Assembly (NCBI GenBank): GCA_963735455.1
Contig: CAVTKZ010000001.1
Coordinates: forward strand, 310,001-374,000
DNA length: 64,000 bases
Source: Palsa-1033 sp963735455
GTDB lineage: Bacteria > Chloroflexota > Limnocylindria > Limnocylindrales > CSP1-4
Reading direction: 5' to 3'
Shown here: piece after piece, positions 7,615 to 15,315 of the stretch
How positions within the stretch are numbered: position 1 is the first letter of the stretch
Layout: each line of letters opens with the position of its first letter
The notes under the pieces: generated by a model
Databases searched by the model: none
Seen by the model: only the letters and a program-made list of their open reading frames with translations
What the model was told of the DNA's origin: nothing
Made by a program: the position numbers and the translations under genes

Positions 7615-8809
7615 TGCCGACGTGAAGAAAAGCGAATATGTTGCGCGAATTGCCAGACTCGCACAGGAGAAATTCGCTCCACGCGCGGAGGGCTACGATC
7701 GCGCGGCGGTATTTCCCGCGGAAGATTTCGAAGACTTATTTCTGGCTCGGATGCACGCTCCCTGCGTACCGAAGGAATACGGCGGGCTGGGACTTGGGCC
7801 GGGAAGCGATACATTTGTCCTCTGGATGATGACTAAAGAGTTGGCGCGAGCCGATATGTCCTTGGCGCGCTGCTGGGAGGGCCATGTAAATTCGCAGGTG
7901 TTAATTTCAGCTCTCGGAAATGAAGAGCAGAAGGAACGCTGGTTTGAGGGAATTGTGGAGAAAGGTGATCTCTGGGTAGCTTGGAGCGGCGAACCGCAGT
8001 CCGCGGTGCCGGGTCAGAAATCAAGATTCGGCACCCATCTGCGTGAGGTGGACGGAGGTTATGTTTTGAGCGGCACGAAGGCATATGCGACCAGCGCGGG
8101 ACATGCGCGTAAGGCGATTCTACTGGTCAATGCGTCCGGCCCGGGAGGAGCGCGGCACGCGACGGGTTCGCCGGATCAATTGCTTCTGTTAGCCTGCGAG
8201 CTGGGCGACTCTGGCGTGACGTTCGACGATGCCTGGTGGAATCCTATCGGAATGCGCGCCACCGTCAGCTACCTGGTACGCTTTAACGAAGTCTTTATCG
8301 CTGCCGAGAATCTGATTGGACGGCCGGGCCAATATCTGAACGAGGCGTGGCAGACCCGGTTCTCGCCGCATTATGCCACGACTTTTTTGGGGGGCGCCGA
8401 GGCAGCTTACGAATATGCGCTAGAATCTATAGCGAAGCAGCAACGAGAGGATGATCCGTATGTGGCGCACAGGATTGCCCGGATGTCCCTCAACGTAGAG
8501 ACGGCTAACCTCTGGTTGAAGCATGTCGCTGAGCTGTGGGACACCAATCGGATCGAGGAAGCCAAGATGGCGGGCATTCGCGCACGCTACGTCGTGGAGA
8601 ATCTTGCGACTGAGATTTTGGATCATTGCGTGCGAGCATGCGGCGCCAGATCGCTGGTCAAGCCGAGTCCGGTAGAGCGGATCTATCGCGACCTCTCGAT
8701 TTACGTGCGACATGACAATATAGACCACATCCTGGCAACAATCGGCAACCAAGTGCTTGGAAAAGATCACGATGGATCGTTTTTTACGCCCAGAGTGAAT
8801 AGTGCATAG
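7589..8809 (+). CDS. Acyl-CoA-dehydrogenase-family flavoenzyme
   Basis: Flavoprotein of 406 residues with the full acyl-CoA dehydrogenase fold. The N-terminal helical part carries VPKEYGGLGL, the middle FAD/substrate part has VAWSGEPQS and GYVLSGTKAYATSAGHA, and the C-terminal helical domain has ARMSLNVETANLWLKHV and VCGAR-like CGARSLVKPSPVERIYRDL. The ATG at 7589 with AGAAGG upstream fits better than a TTG at 7550. The usual catalytic Glu could not be assigned with confidence. Members of this fold also work as FMNH2-dependent monooxygenases (DszC type), and sitting between an FMN reductase and two SsuD-like enzymes makes that reading attractive. The start lies inside the end of the AroDE-like gene, so the two are translationally linked. 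Confidence 0.85.
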   Translation: MQKTGDVDNADVKKSEYVARIARLAQEKFAPRAEGYDRAAVFPAEDFEDLFLARMHAPCVPKEYGGLGLGPGSDTFVLWMMTKELARADMSLARCWEGHVNSQVLISALGNEEQKERWFEGIVEKGDLWVAWSGEPQSAVPGQKSRFGTHLREVDGGYVLSGTKAYATSAGHARKAILLVNASGPGGARHATGSPDQLLLLACELGDSGVTFDDAWWNPIGMRATVSYLVRFNEVFIAAENLIGRPGQYLNEAWQTRFSPHYATTFLGGAEAAYEYALESIAKQQREDDPYVAHRIARMSLNVETANLWLKHVAELWDTNRIEEAKMAGIRARYVVENLATEILDHCVRACGARSLVKPSPVERIYRDLSIYVRHDNIDHILATIGNQVLGKDHDGSFFTPRVNSA

Positions 8810-8866
8810 TGCACCTATTGACACCGATCATTCCAACTAACTATCAAAAAAGGGACAGTCCATAGA

Positions 8867-9286
8867 ATGACTAATACTCAAAATACAGTCTGCCTGAACG
8901 ACAATAGCCGGGTAAAACCGGGACATCGGCGCGTCGACAAACTTGAGCTCTCTTCGCTGCTCGGAAAATGGAAGAATACAAATCCTGCCAGTGGCGGCAT
9001 CGCCGAAATCTATGTTGGCCAAGTCAAAGATGCACTCGAAATTCGGGTGCTCGGCGCACATTCTCCGGATCTCTTCGATTGGGGAGTGAGACCGGCTGCT
9101 GCCTATGCTTACGAAGTTACCGGCGCGATTGTTGCGGGTTTTGAGCTAACATACGAATTCGAAGACCAACAAGCACTTGTGACCGCCATTCACAATCGCG
9201 GTGTTCTGGTCATTCACACGTATCACAAATTCAAAGACGACGATCTTCGAACCAACTACATCTGCAAGGAGTTCTTTCACCAGTGA
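8867..9286 (+). CDS. Small conserved protein, paralogue 1 (lipocalin-like)
   Basis: Protein of 139 residues with no signal peptide or membrane segment. I do not recognise the family. The body (LSSLLGKWKNTNPASGGIAE, then alternating hydrophobic strands, ending in HTYHKFKDDDLRTNYICKEF) has the look of a small beta-barrel, and the LGKWKNT opening resembles the GxW start of lipocalin-like folds. The next gene encodes a clear paralogue with the same landmarks in the same order. Its stop overlaps that gene's GTG start by 4 bases (GTGA), so the pair is co-translated and may form a heterodimer. The position between the acyl-CoA-dehydrogenase-like enzyme and the flavin monooxygenases suggests a binding or cyclase-like role in the same pathway, but nothing proves it. 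Confidence 0.75.
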   Translation: MTNTQNTVCLNDNSRVKPGHRRVDKLELSSLLGKWKNTNPASGGIAEIYVGQVKDALEIRVLGAHSPDLFDWGVRPAAAYAYEVTGAIVAGFELTYEFEDQQALVTAIHNRGVLVIHTYHKFKDDDLRTNYICKEFFHQ

Positions 9287-9711
9287 GCATGTCGAAAACG
9301 CAAGCGATAAAGGGAGACGATCAGGTCGCTGAGGGGAGCCTGAGATCCTCGAATACGGGTGCAAAGGTAGATCTTTCGCACTTTCTGGGCACGTGGATTA
9401 ACACTTTCAGAGACACCCGCAGCATCACCCGGTTTGTTTTGGCTCAGGCGAGTGAGGGCTACACGATCACCGCCTATGTCTCGGACGGAGCTGGAGATCT
9501 GGGCGCGGCTGAGGTAGTTCCATTCGCTCCGAATGTCGATTCGAGGCAGGCGGATGGATTCACAGCCCGTTATGATTTTGGATTCCTCGAAATGTCGCTC
9601 GCAGCATATTACACGAAAGGATTGATAGTGGTTTCGCAGTACACGCGTTTCAAGGATGAGAGCGGCCGGCCGGACTATTTCAATCGGGAGTTTTTTTTCA
9701 AGTCGGACTAG
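9283..9711 (+). CDS. Small conserved protein, paralogue 2 (lipocalin-like)
   Basis: Protein of 142 residues, GTG start overlapping the preceding stop. It aligns by eye with the 8867 product: VDLSHFLGTWINT corresponds to LELSSLLGKWKNT, and YTRFKDESGRPDYFNREFFF to YHKFKDDDLRTNYICKEFF. The middle parts have diverged strongly, so the duplication is old and the two copies probably have different jobs. The first 20 residues are polar and probably disordered. An inverted repeat (CTAGCCCGCA ... TGCGGGCTAG, 9709-9759) starts at its stop codon, and a strong terminator-like hairpin lies further on. This closes the first half of the flavoenzyme run. Confidence 0.75.
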   Translation: MSMSKTQAIKGDDQVAEGSLRSSNTGAKVDLSHFLGTWINTFRDTRSITRFVLAQASEGYTITAYVSDGAGDLGAAEVVPFAPNVDSRQADGFTARYDFGFLEMSLAAYYTKGLIVVSQYTRFKDESGRPDYFNREFFFKSD

Positions 9712-9763
9712 CCCGCAAATCCTACGCGCCATATGAATCCACACGCCTATTGCGGGCTAGATA

Positions 9764-9798
9764 GCTCTTAAACAGACGCTGCGCGTCTGCTTAAGAGC
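9764..9798 (+). terminator. Rho-independent terminator-like hairpin
   Basis: A 35-base hairpin with 16-base arms (GCTCTTAAACAGACGC and GCGTCTGCTTAAGAGC) with one G-T type mismatch is followed directly by CTTTTTAAA. It would end transcripts of the small-protein pair. A near-identical hairpin with the same CAGACG/CGTCTG core stands at 29556-29590, so this is also a dispersed repeat. Confidence 0.75.
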
Positions 9799-9902
9799 CT
9801 TTTTAAAATAAATGAATCAAGACAATCTGTTTCAAACTCTTCTCTCCAAAAAAGCAGCAGAATTTTTAGGCGTAGCCAGAGAACGCTGCAGGCTGTGATA
9901 CC

Positions 9903-11012
9903 GTGAGCCTGATAAAAAAAAGACCGCTTCGTTTCCACTGGAGCATGTCCTCAGTAGGAGAAAAGTGGAAGGGAGCGAAGTCGAGAGCTGCTCAGAACGG
10001 AATACCCGATCTGGAGGCCCACGTCGACTTCTGCCGGCGCGCGGAAACGTGCGGTATCGACTCCGTTTTAACCGCGTTCGGATTCCACCGTCCGGACCCG
10101 ATCGTTTTAGCGAGTGCCCTGGGCGTGCTCACGACAAAAATCAAATTCATGATTGCGGTGCGCTCGGGGATTTGCTCTCCGACCGTATTAGTCCAGCAGG
10201 TTAACACCTTGTCTGCTCTTACGAACGGCCGGATTTGCCTGAACGTGGTCGGCGGCCACACTCCCAACGAACAAAAAGGATACGGCGATTTTTTGTCTCA
10301 CGATGACCGCTATGCCCGAACTGACGAGTTTTTAACGGTTTGCCGGGCTTTCTGGGAAGGGGATGGTCCCGTAAATTTCAAAGGGAACTACTACCACATC
10401 GAAAATGGGAGACTGAATACTCCATTTGTTGCGCCCGACCGTAGCGGTCCGGAGATTTTCCTAGGCGGTTCATCGCCGCAGGCCTTCGGATTGGCCGCGC
10501 GGCACGCGCACTGCCTCTGGACGCTTCCAAGGCGACCCGAAGAGATGGCGACGCGGATAAAGACTGTATTGGAGAGCGGGACAGAGGTTGGGATTCTAGC
10601 CTCTATGATAGCGCGTCCGAGCCGGAAAGAAGCGTTATCGGCGGCTCAATCGATCCGGGCCGAAGTCGGCGACCGCGCGAGGAAAACTCACCAGGACTTT
10701 TCTCGAGTTTCCGATTCCGTGGCATTTACCAGCACGCTGGCGTTGGCTGAGGAGAGTTCATCCGATTGGTTGACCGATTGGCTGTGGACTGGTGCCGTCC
10801 CTTACCTTGGTGCTCCAGCGATCGCGTTGGTCGGATCGTACGACGAAGTTACGGACGGTATCCTTGAATTTACCAAGGCCGGAGTCACGCAATTCCTCTT
10901 CCTGGGTTGGCCGGATGTGCCGGAAATGACTGCGTTCAGTGAAGAGGTCCGCCCTCGCGTCCTTGCTCGATATGGGGCCGACCTTGATATCTCGCTGAGG
11001 GGGCGTATTTGA
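9903..11012 (+). CDS. LLM-class flavin-dependent monooxygenase (SsuD-like), copy 1
   Basis: TIM-barrel luciferase-like monooxygenase of 369 residues, GTG start. It shares with alkanesulfonate monooxygenase SsuD the opening RFHW, the segment KIKFMIAVRSGICSPTVLVQQ, TLSALTNGRICLNVVGGHTP, the DDRYARTDEF motif, and EIFLGGSSPQA. It should use FMNH2 and O2 to oxygenate a small substrate in the cytoplasm, with reduced flavin coming from the FMN reductase at 5363. The substrate is unknown, and no sulfonate transporter lies nearby to support a sulfur-scavenging role. Its TGA stop overlaps the TTG start of a paralogue (TTGA), implying translational coupling and perhaps a two-subunit enzyme like bacterial luciferase. 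Confidence 0.88.
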   Translation: MSLIKKRPLRFHWSMSSVGEKWKGAKSRAAQNGIPDLEAHVDFCRRAETCGIDSVLTAFGFHRPDPIVLASALGVLTTKIKFMIAVRSGICSPTVLVQQVNTLSALTNGRICLNVVGGHTPNEQKGYGDFLSHDDRYARTDEFLTVCRAFWEGDGPVNFKGNYYHIENGRLNTPFVAPDRSGPEIFLGGSSPQAFGLAARHAHCLWTLPRRPEEMATRIKTVLESGTEVGILASMIARPSRKEALSAAQSIRAEVGDRARKTHQDFSRVSDSVAFTSTLALAEESSSDWLTDWLWTGAVPYLGAPAIALVGSYDEVTDGILEFTKAGVTQFLFLGWPDVPEMTAFSEEVRPRVLARYGADLDISLRGRI

Positions 11013-12121
11013 ACGAAGAGGCAGAACTCAATCGGGTCCTTAGGTTCCATTGGCGACTGCTTCAAGGCGGAGAGATCCGTGGTGTCACAACCCGCGCAAC
11101 CGGAGCGAGTCAACGCGCAACCGGTTTGCCGGATCTCGAACACCAAATTGAGTTCTGTCGCCAAGCCGAGAAAAGTGGGATTAGCGGCCTGCTGACCGAC
11201 ATCGGCGCGGCCAAGCCGGATCCGCTACTTCTGGCTGCTGGTCTCGGGCTAGCTACGGAACGCGTAGAGTTCATTGTCGCTTACCGATCCGGTCTCACGT
11301 TGCCAACGACTTTTGTGCAGCAGCTGAATACCCTTTCCGCGCTCGTGAACGGACGGGTGAGCCTCAACATCGTTGCCGGCCACTCCCCACTTGAGCAGCG
11401 CTATTATGGAGATTACCTCGCCCATCGCGAGCGCTATGCTCGGACAGAAGAGTTTCTAGCGATCTGTCGCGCTTTCTGGCAGAATGATGGGCCGGTAAAT
11501 TTCACCGGCAACTATTATCGCATCGAGGAAGGGAAGCTGAACACGCCGTTCATCTCACCCCATCGCTCGTACCCTGAATTATTTATTGCGGGAGGTTCCG
11601 ATGATGCCCGCAATCTGGCGATATCTCAAGGCACTTTGTGGATGCGATTAGCAGATACTCCGGAGAATTTAAAAGTTAGCGTTGCTCCGGTTCTCGCTGC
11701 CGAGAAAGAGGTGGGCTTGCGGATGTCGATCATCGCCCGTGCGAGTCGCGAGGAAGCTCTTCATGCCGCCTACGGACTGTTGGCCGGGCTCGATCCTTCC
11801 TTGCGGGATGGGGACAAGGAAAAGCGTTTTATGCTCAGGAGCGACTCAGTTTCCATCTGCGAAACGTACGCGCTCGCTGAAAAAGAGTGGCTGAGTCCGT
11901 GGCTTTGGACCGGTGCGGTCCGCACTCACGGGGCGCCCGCAGTGGCTCTCGTTGGCAGCTATGAGGAGGTCGCTCAGGCCTTGATCGATTACGCACGGGT
12001 TGGCGTGACCCAATTCATTCTTTCCGGATGGCCGAAACTTGATGAAATGATCCTGTTCGGGAGGGAAGTTCTGCCACGCGTAAGGAAGCTCGAAGCTAGT
12101 GTACCGCTCACAAATCCTTAG
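11009..12121 (+). CDS. LLM-class flavin-dependent monooxygenase (SsuD-like), copy 2
   Basis: Paralogue of the preceding gene, 370 residues, TTG start within the upstream stop. The landmarks are conserved in order: RFHWRLLQGG, RVEFIVAYRSGLTLPTTFVQ, TLSALVNGRVSLNIVAGHSP, RERYARTEEF and ELFIAGGSDDA, and both copies share FTGNYYRIE/FKGNYYHIE. Divergence is clear throughout, so this is an established tandem pair. Either the two form a heterodimer or they catalyse successive oxygenations. The last residues (SVPLTNP) run into an AT-rich inverted repeat (AATCCTTAGAGATT...). Function is inferred from family membership only. Confidence 0.88.
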   Translation: MNEEAELNRVLRFHWRLLQGGEIRGVTTRATGASQRATGLPDLEHQIEFCRQAEKSGISGLLTDIGAAKPDPLLLAAGLGLATERVEFIVAYRSGLTLPTTFVQQLNTLSALVNGRVSLNIVAGHSPLEQRYYGDYLAHRERYARTEEFLAICRAFWQNDGPVNFTGNYYRIEEGKLNTPFISPHRSYPELFIAGGSDDARNLAISQGTLWMRLADTPENLKVSVAPVLAAEKEVGLRMSIIARASREEALHAAYGLLAGLDPSLRDGDKEKRFMLRSDSVSICETYALAEKEWLSPWLWTGAVRTHGAPAVALVGSYEEVAQALIDYARVGVTQFILSGWPKLDEMILFGREVLPRVRKLEASVPLTNP

Positions 12122-12539
12122 AGATTTGTGAGTTGCAGATTCTTGTGGCTGGCTTGGAATCCGAGCGATCTGGAAGCCCGAAGGGCAGATAAGATTATAG
12201 CCTGGGAGAGGAGCGAAGCGGAGCCCCAGGTATGCGGAAGCGGCCGTTCAGCGCTGAAAGCGCGGTAAGCGTGTCTTCGCAGCATGTGTCTGCTCAATCC
12301 GCGCTCGTATTATGGATTCCTTCCTCCGCGCCTTCAGCGCTCACCACGCGTCAAGTCAAATGTTCCTGCGCGAGTGACGTGGTAGGGTTGCGCTCCCGCG
12401 CGACCGGCGTTGCCCGTCTGGAAACCGTTGCAGCCTTTTTGCTTGTTCACGTCCTTTAGACGCGCGACGCCGGACGCGCGGGAGCGCATCCCTACCGGCG
12501 TCGGCGGCAACCCCTGACTTCTAGCCTCCCGGGGTCTGC
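12122..12539. repeat. Repeat-filled intergenic region with GGTAGGG hairpin
   Basis: No gene is visible. Bases 12381-12496 form a long imperfect hairpin. The left arm begins GGTAGGGTTGCGCTCCCGCG, and the right arm is its complement ending GGGAGCGCATCCCTACC. The same family occurs at 26977-27206, 33930-34290, 39895-40072, 41942-42228 and 48032-48176. The 12160-12370 part contains decayed GC-rich repeats (AGCGGAGCCCCAGG, TTCAGCGCTGAAAGCGC). Confidence 0.65.
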
Positions 12540-13127
12540 CTAGGAGCTATCTAGCCCGCAATAATCGTTGCGAAGGGCGAAAAAGTCGTAAATGTGAGTG
12601 CTCTCCGGGAAAGTAATTCGGTGTTCGAAGCCTGGACGCTCCGATCGGATATAGAACCGTTCGATTGCGCTAAGTCCCAGCGGATCGGAAGTGCGGTGCG
12701 TATTCCAGCCCAACATCAGCAGGCCGCCCGGTTTGAGTACGCGGGCGAGTCCTTCAATTGCTTTATTTTGTCCGGACTGAGTGTTAAGGCCGTACCCGAA
12801 CACCCCATTGACCAAGGCCACATCGAACTGGCACGGCAAATAGAGTGTTCCAACCATTTCCAGGTCGCCCACGACGTGACGTCGCGGGTGACCCCACCGC
12901 CGGGCCGAAGGTTCGATCTCTAGCGTCCAGCATTTGGCGCCCGGGCGTTCGATCGCGTCAAGATATGGCCGAGTGTAGGGCTGACAGCCGACCCAAAGTA
13001 TCGCAGTACCGGGCTGTGACAGTTCCGGCAGAATCCACCCGACCAGTAATTTTCGGTCAGGGCGGTGCGGCATAAGCCGGCTCTCTCGCCACATCCAAAA
13101 TGCTGCGCCGAATGTTAGGAGGAACAA
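12540..13127 (-). CDS. Class I SAM-dependent methyltransferase-like protein
   Basis: Protein of 195 residues with the recognisable parts of a Rossmann methyltransferase: the ILWVGCQPYTRPY region in the place of the glycine-rich SAM loop (motif I), CWTLEIEPSARRWG as motif II with the acidic residue, CQFDVALVNGVFGYGLN as motif IV, and LARVLKPGGLLMLGWN as post-motif. The canonical GxGxG loop is weak (WVGCQP). The first 13 residues are hydrophobic (FLLTFGAAFWMW) and may be a membrane anchor or a remnant of a longer N-terminus. The gene stands alone on the minus strand between repeat blocks, so its link to the plus-strand genes on both sides is uncertain. Confidence 0.72.
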   Translation of the reverse strand: MFLLTFGAAFWMWRESRLMPHRPDRKLLVGWILPELSQPGTAILWVGCQPYTRPYLDAIERPGAKCWTLEIEPSARRWGHPRRHVVGDLEMVGTLYLPCQFDVALVNGVFGYGLNTQSGQNKAIEGLARVLKPGGLLMLGWNTHRTSDPLGLSAIERFYIRSERPGFEHRITFPESTHIYDFFALRNDYCGLDSS

Positions 13128-13189
13128 TAAACCTTGCAGTTCGCACTAGCTGCGTCAACACGGACGTATCCATCGTTGGTTATCGAAGC

Positions 13190-13259
13190 GTAAGCGAAGG
13201 CTCCAGCCTTTGCATCCATGTTGTGCCACGCAGGCAAAGGCTGGAGCCCTCGCTTACGG
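13190..13259. repeat. REP-type palindrome, copy 1
   Basis: The inverted arms GTAAGCGAAGGCTCCAGCCT and its complement (ending CTCGCTTAC) surround a loop of about 20 bases. An almost identical palindrome lies at 29458-29526, and a half copy is at about 13544-13576 just before the next methyltransferase gene. This is a dispersed extragenic palindrome. Confidence 0.75.
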
Positions 13260-13288
13260 CTTTTTCGGTCACAAGACCGCTTACCCAA

Positions 13289-13517
13289 GGCCGAGGACGA
13301 GAACGACGACGAGGACGAGAACGATTAGGGAAGCGGGAGGAAGCAAGCAGGAAAGCCATCCAGTAAAAATCCTCTATTCACATACGGTTTTAAGGAAATG
13401 CTCGGGTGTGTTGTAGCAATGTCCACCCGATTGATCGATCGCTTTGAAACAGACGATAGCCGCAATGTTGGGTCTTGGTTCTCGTCCTCGTCCTCGTCGT
13501 CGTTCTCGTCCTCGACC
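13289..13517. repeat. MITE-like element with GGCCGAGGACGAG terminal inverted repeats, copy 1
   Basis: About 229 bases bounded by inverted repeats: left GGCCGAGGACGAGAACGACG, right the complement ending in TTCTCGTCCTCGACC. A second copy at 62061-62279 shares the termini and two internal blocks, GATTAGGGAAGCGG followed by AGGAAGCAAGCAGGAAAGCC, and ACCCGATTGATCGATCGCTT. It has no transposase gene. Short reading frames inside it translate to low-complexity Glu/Asp runs and are not credible proteins. A non-autonomous mobile repeat is the simplest reading. Confidence 0.65.
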
Positions 13518-13597
13518 TCTTTGCACGCGAGCAGTATCAAGTGTTCTCAGGCAAAGGCAGGGAGCCTTCGCTTACGCTTGACAGGCGGGAGCCGTTA

Positions 13598-14440
13598 ATG
13601 CTTGAACTTTCGGACATGGCTGCCGACCAACGGTCGAATTTGGAGCTCATTCCTGCAGGTGAAGAAAGCAAGTCCGAGTTTACGTTTTTTAGCGGCAGGA
13701 CCTTGCAATACGATCATTTCAATGCCCATCTGGGCAGTCCGAATTGGATCGGCAAGAAGATTCTTGATTTCGGAGGCAATGTGGGCGGGTTTCTGATCGG
13801 GGCACCTCCTACGATCAAGCAGGAGGACTACTGGTGTGTTGATCTACATAGTCCGGCGCTGGAGCGTGGCCGGAAGGCGCTTCCGAGCGCCCATTTCGTC
13901 TTCTACAATCGGTATCATAACTTGTACAATTCGGCTGGAATTGTCGACCTGCCCGTGCCTGACCTCGGGCAAGCGTTCGATTTTATTCTGGCATTTTCGG
14001 TTTTCACACATACCTCAGTCCAGGAGATGCGTGAGATTTTGGGCCAACTGCGCCGGATGCTCAGGAGTGGCGGCACTATGGCGTTCACTTTTGGCGATCC
14101 CAATTATGATCCGGTAAAGGACCCTCGGTATGATATGACCGGAGCCGACGAGGAAGTTACTTGGGGATCGAACTTAAGACACCGCCTTTTACGAGAGAAG
14201 CCAAATTATCCTCGAATCGAGGTTGAAAAACTTGTTGCCCGAGCGCGAGGTGCGAAGTGGTGTCTGTTAGCCGGTGATAGCTTTTTTGTCGATCCGGATG
14301 ACGTGTCGCCCGCTGAGGCGGAGCCAGGCGTGTGTTACCATCAGTTCCACACTGTCGCTTTTGTTAAGGATTTGCTTCCGGGAGCAGAGATTTTTGCACC
14401 ACTCAGTCCGCTGCGCCAGCATTGTTGCGTTCTTAGATAG
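13598..14440 (+). CDS. Class I SAM-dependent methyltransferase
   Basis: Protein of 280 residues from the ATG at 13598. The open frame extends upstream to 13475, but that part is the translated repeat arm and gives an artefactual Val/Leu run. Motif I reads KKILDFGGNVGGFLIG, motif II CVDLHSPALERG, motif IV AFDFILAFSVFTHTSVQEM, and the following LRRMLRSGGTMAFTFGDPNY is the post-motif of class I methyltransferases. The acceptor cannot be told. It is followed after 85 bases by a phytanoyl-CoA dioxygenase-like gene and glycosyltransferases, so it probably tailors a small molecule or a surface glycan. Its C-terminus (PLRQHCCVLR) has two adjacent cysteines of unknown meaning. Confidence 0.85.
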   Translation: MLELSDMAADQRSNLELIPAGEESKSEFTFFSGRTLQYDHFNAHLGSPNWIGKKILDFGGNVGGFLIGAPPTIKQEDYWCVDLHSPALERGRKALPSAHFVFYNRYHNLYNSAGIVDLPVPDLGQAFDFILAFSVFTHTSVQEMREILGQLRRMLRSGGTMAFTFGDPNYDPVKDPRYDMTGADEEVTWGSNLRHRLLREKPNYPRIEVEKLVARARGAKWCLLAGDSFFVDPDDVSPAEAEPGVCYHQFHTVAFVKDLLPGAEIFAPLSPLRQHCCVLR

Positions 14441-14525
14441 GTGAAGGTGACTTCGGGCTCTCGCTTATTTCGAATTATCAACGAGCGTCAGCAGCAATTA
14501 TAGGAAGAAGAGCAAAGCATCGACC

Positions 14526-15308
14526 ATGAACGCCGCTATTCCGGAAACCTATCGCACGCGGTTTGAAAGAGATGGCGTCGTTTCCCCCATCCCTGTTCTC
14601 TCAGGTGATAAGACCTCGGCGTATCTTGAATTTTTCTCGAAACTCGAGAGGCTCCTCGGACGGCCGATCAAACGAATGGGGAATCCCGCTTTATTCTTTT
14701 CATGGGCATACCGCCTGGCGACAGAGCCCCCAGTGCTGGATGCTGTGGAAGGGATCCTCGGACCCGATCTGCTCATTTCAGGCACGCTGATCTTTTGCAA
14801 GTATCCGCGTGACCCTGCTTTTGTGGCTTGGCATCAGGATACTTTCTATTCAAATCTGCATCTAACCCCGTCCGTGTCCGCCTGGATCGCGTTGCTCGAG
14901 AGCACGCCCGAAAACGGTTGCATGCGCGTTGTACCAGGCTCTCATCTGCAGGGTACGTTACCCCATCAGGAAACGCGCGGATCTGATAACCTTCTGAAGC
15001 GAGGTGAAGAGATCCAGGTCGAGGTCGACGAAGCCGACGCGATCGATCTTGTCCTGAGAGCCGGCGACATGTCGCTGCATCATCATGCGATCATCCACGG
15101 GTCGCGGCCGAACCGATCCGATGTCAAGCGACTCGGATTCATCGTACGTTATGTGACGCCCGAGTACGATCTCGGTCCACAGAGAACCCCGTTTCTGCGT
15201 GCAAAAGGAGCATCCACCCGCTGCGGACACCTGGAAATAGCCGAGGGTCCCCCCGATAGCGACATTCGGGAAGCCTTGGCAGCTTGGGAACGCTCCAATT
15301 CCAACTGA
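14526..15308 (+). CDS. Phytanoyl-CoA dioxygenase (PhyH)-family protein
   Basis: Fe(II)/2-oxoglutarate-dependent dioxygenase-like protein of 260 residues. The metal triad is visible: H103 and D105 in AWHQDTFYSN, and the distal H191 in HHHAIIHGSRPNRS. A likely 2-oxoglutarate-binding Arg (R202) follows. The ENGCMRVVPGSHLQG segment is typical of the family, which hydroxylates or halogenates small metabolites. It sits 7 bases before the GT4 gene, so the two are probably one transcript. Bacterial PhyH enzymes in biosynthetic clusters hydroxylate amino acids or lipids, and the substrate here is unknown. The enzyme should be cytoplasmic, since no signal peptide is present. Confidence 0.88.
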   Translation: MNAAIPETYRTRFERDGVVSPIPVLSGDKTSAYLEFFSKLERLLGRPIKRMGNPALFFSWAYRLATEPPVLDAVEGILGPDLLISGTLIFCKYPRDPAFVAWHQDTFYSNLHLTPSVSAWIALLESTPENGCMRVVPGSHLQGTLPHQETRGSDNLLKRGEEIQVEVDEADAIDLVLRAGDMSLHHHAIIHGSRPNRSDVKRLGFIVRYVTPEYDLGPQRTPFLRAKGASTRCGHLEIAEGPPDSDIREALAAWERSNSN

Positions 15309-15315
15309 CGCCGTC

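Noticed and set aside
9903..12121. Alkanesulfonate utilisation (ssu) operon
   Set aside because: The enzymes are SsuD-like and an FMN reductase is present, but no sulfonate ABC transporter is encoded and the run contains AroDE-like and acyl-CoA-dehydrogenase-like genes instead.
13475..13597. Hydrophobic Val/Leu N-terminus that might be a signal peptide for the methyltransferase
   Set aside because: The codons are the translated GTCCTCGTCCTC repeat arm, and a better ATG at 13598 starts the family-like sequence.
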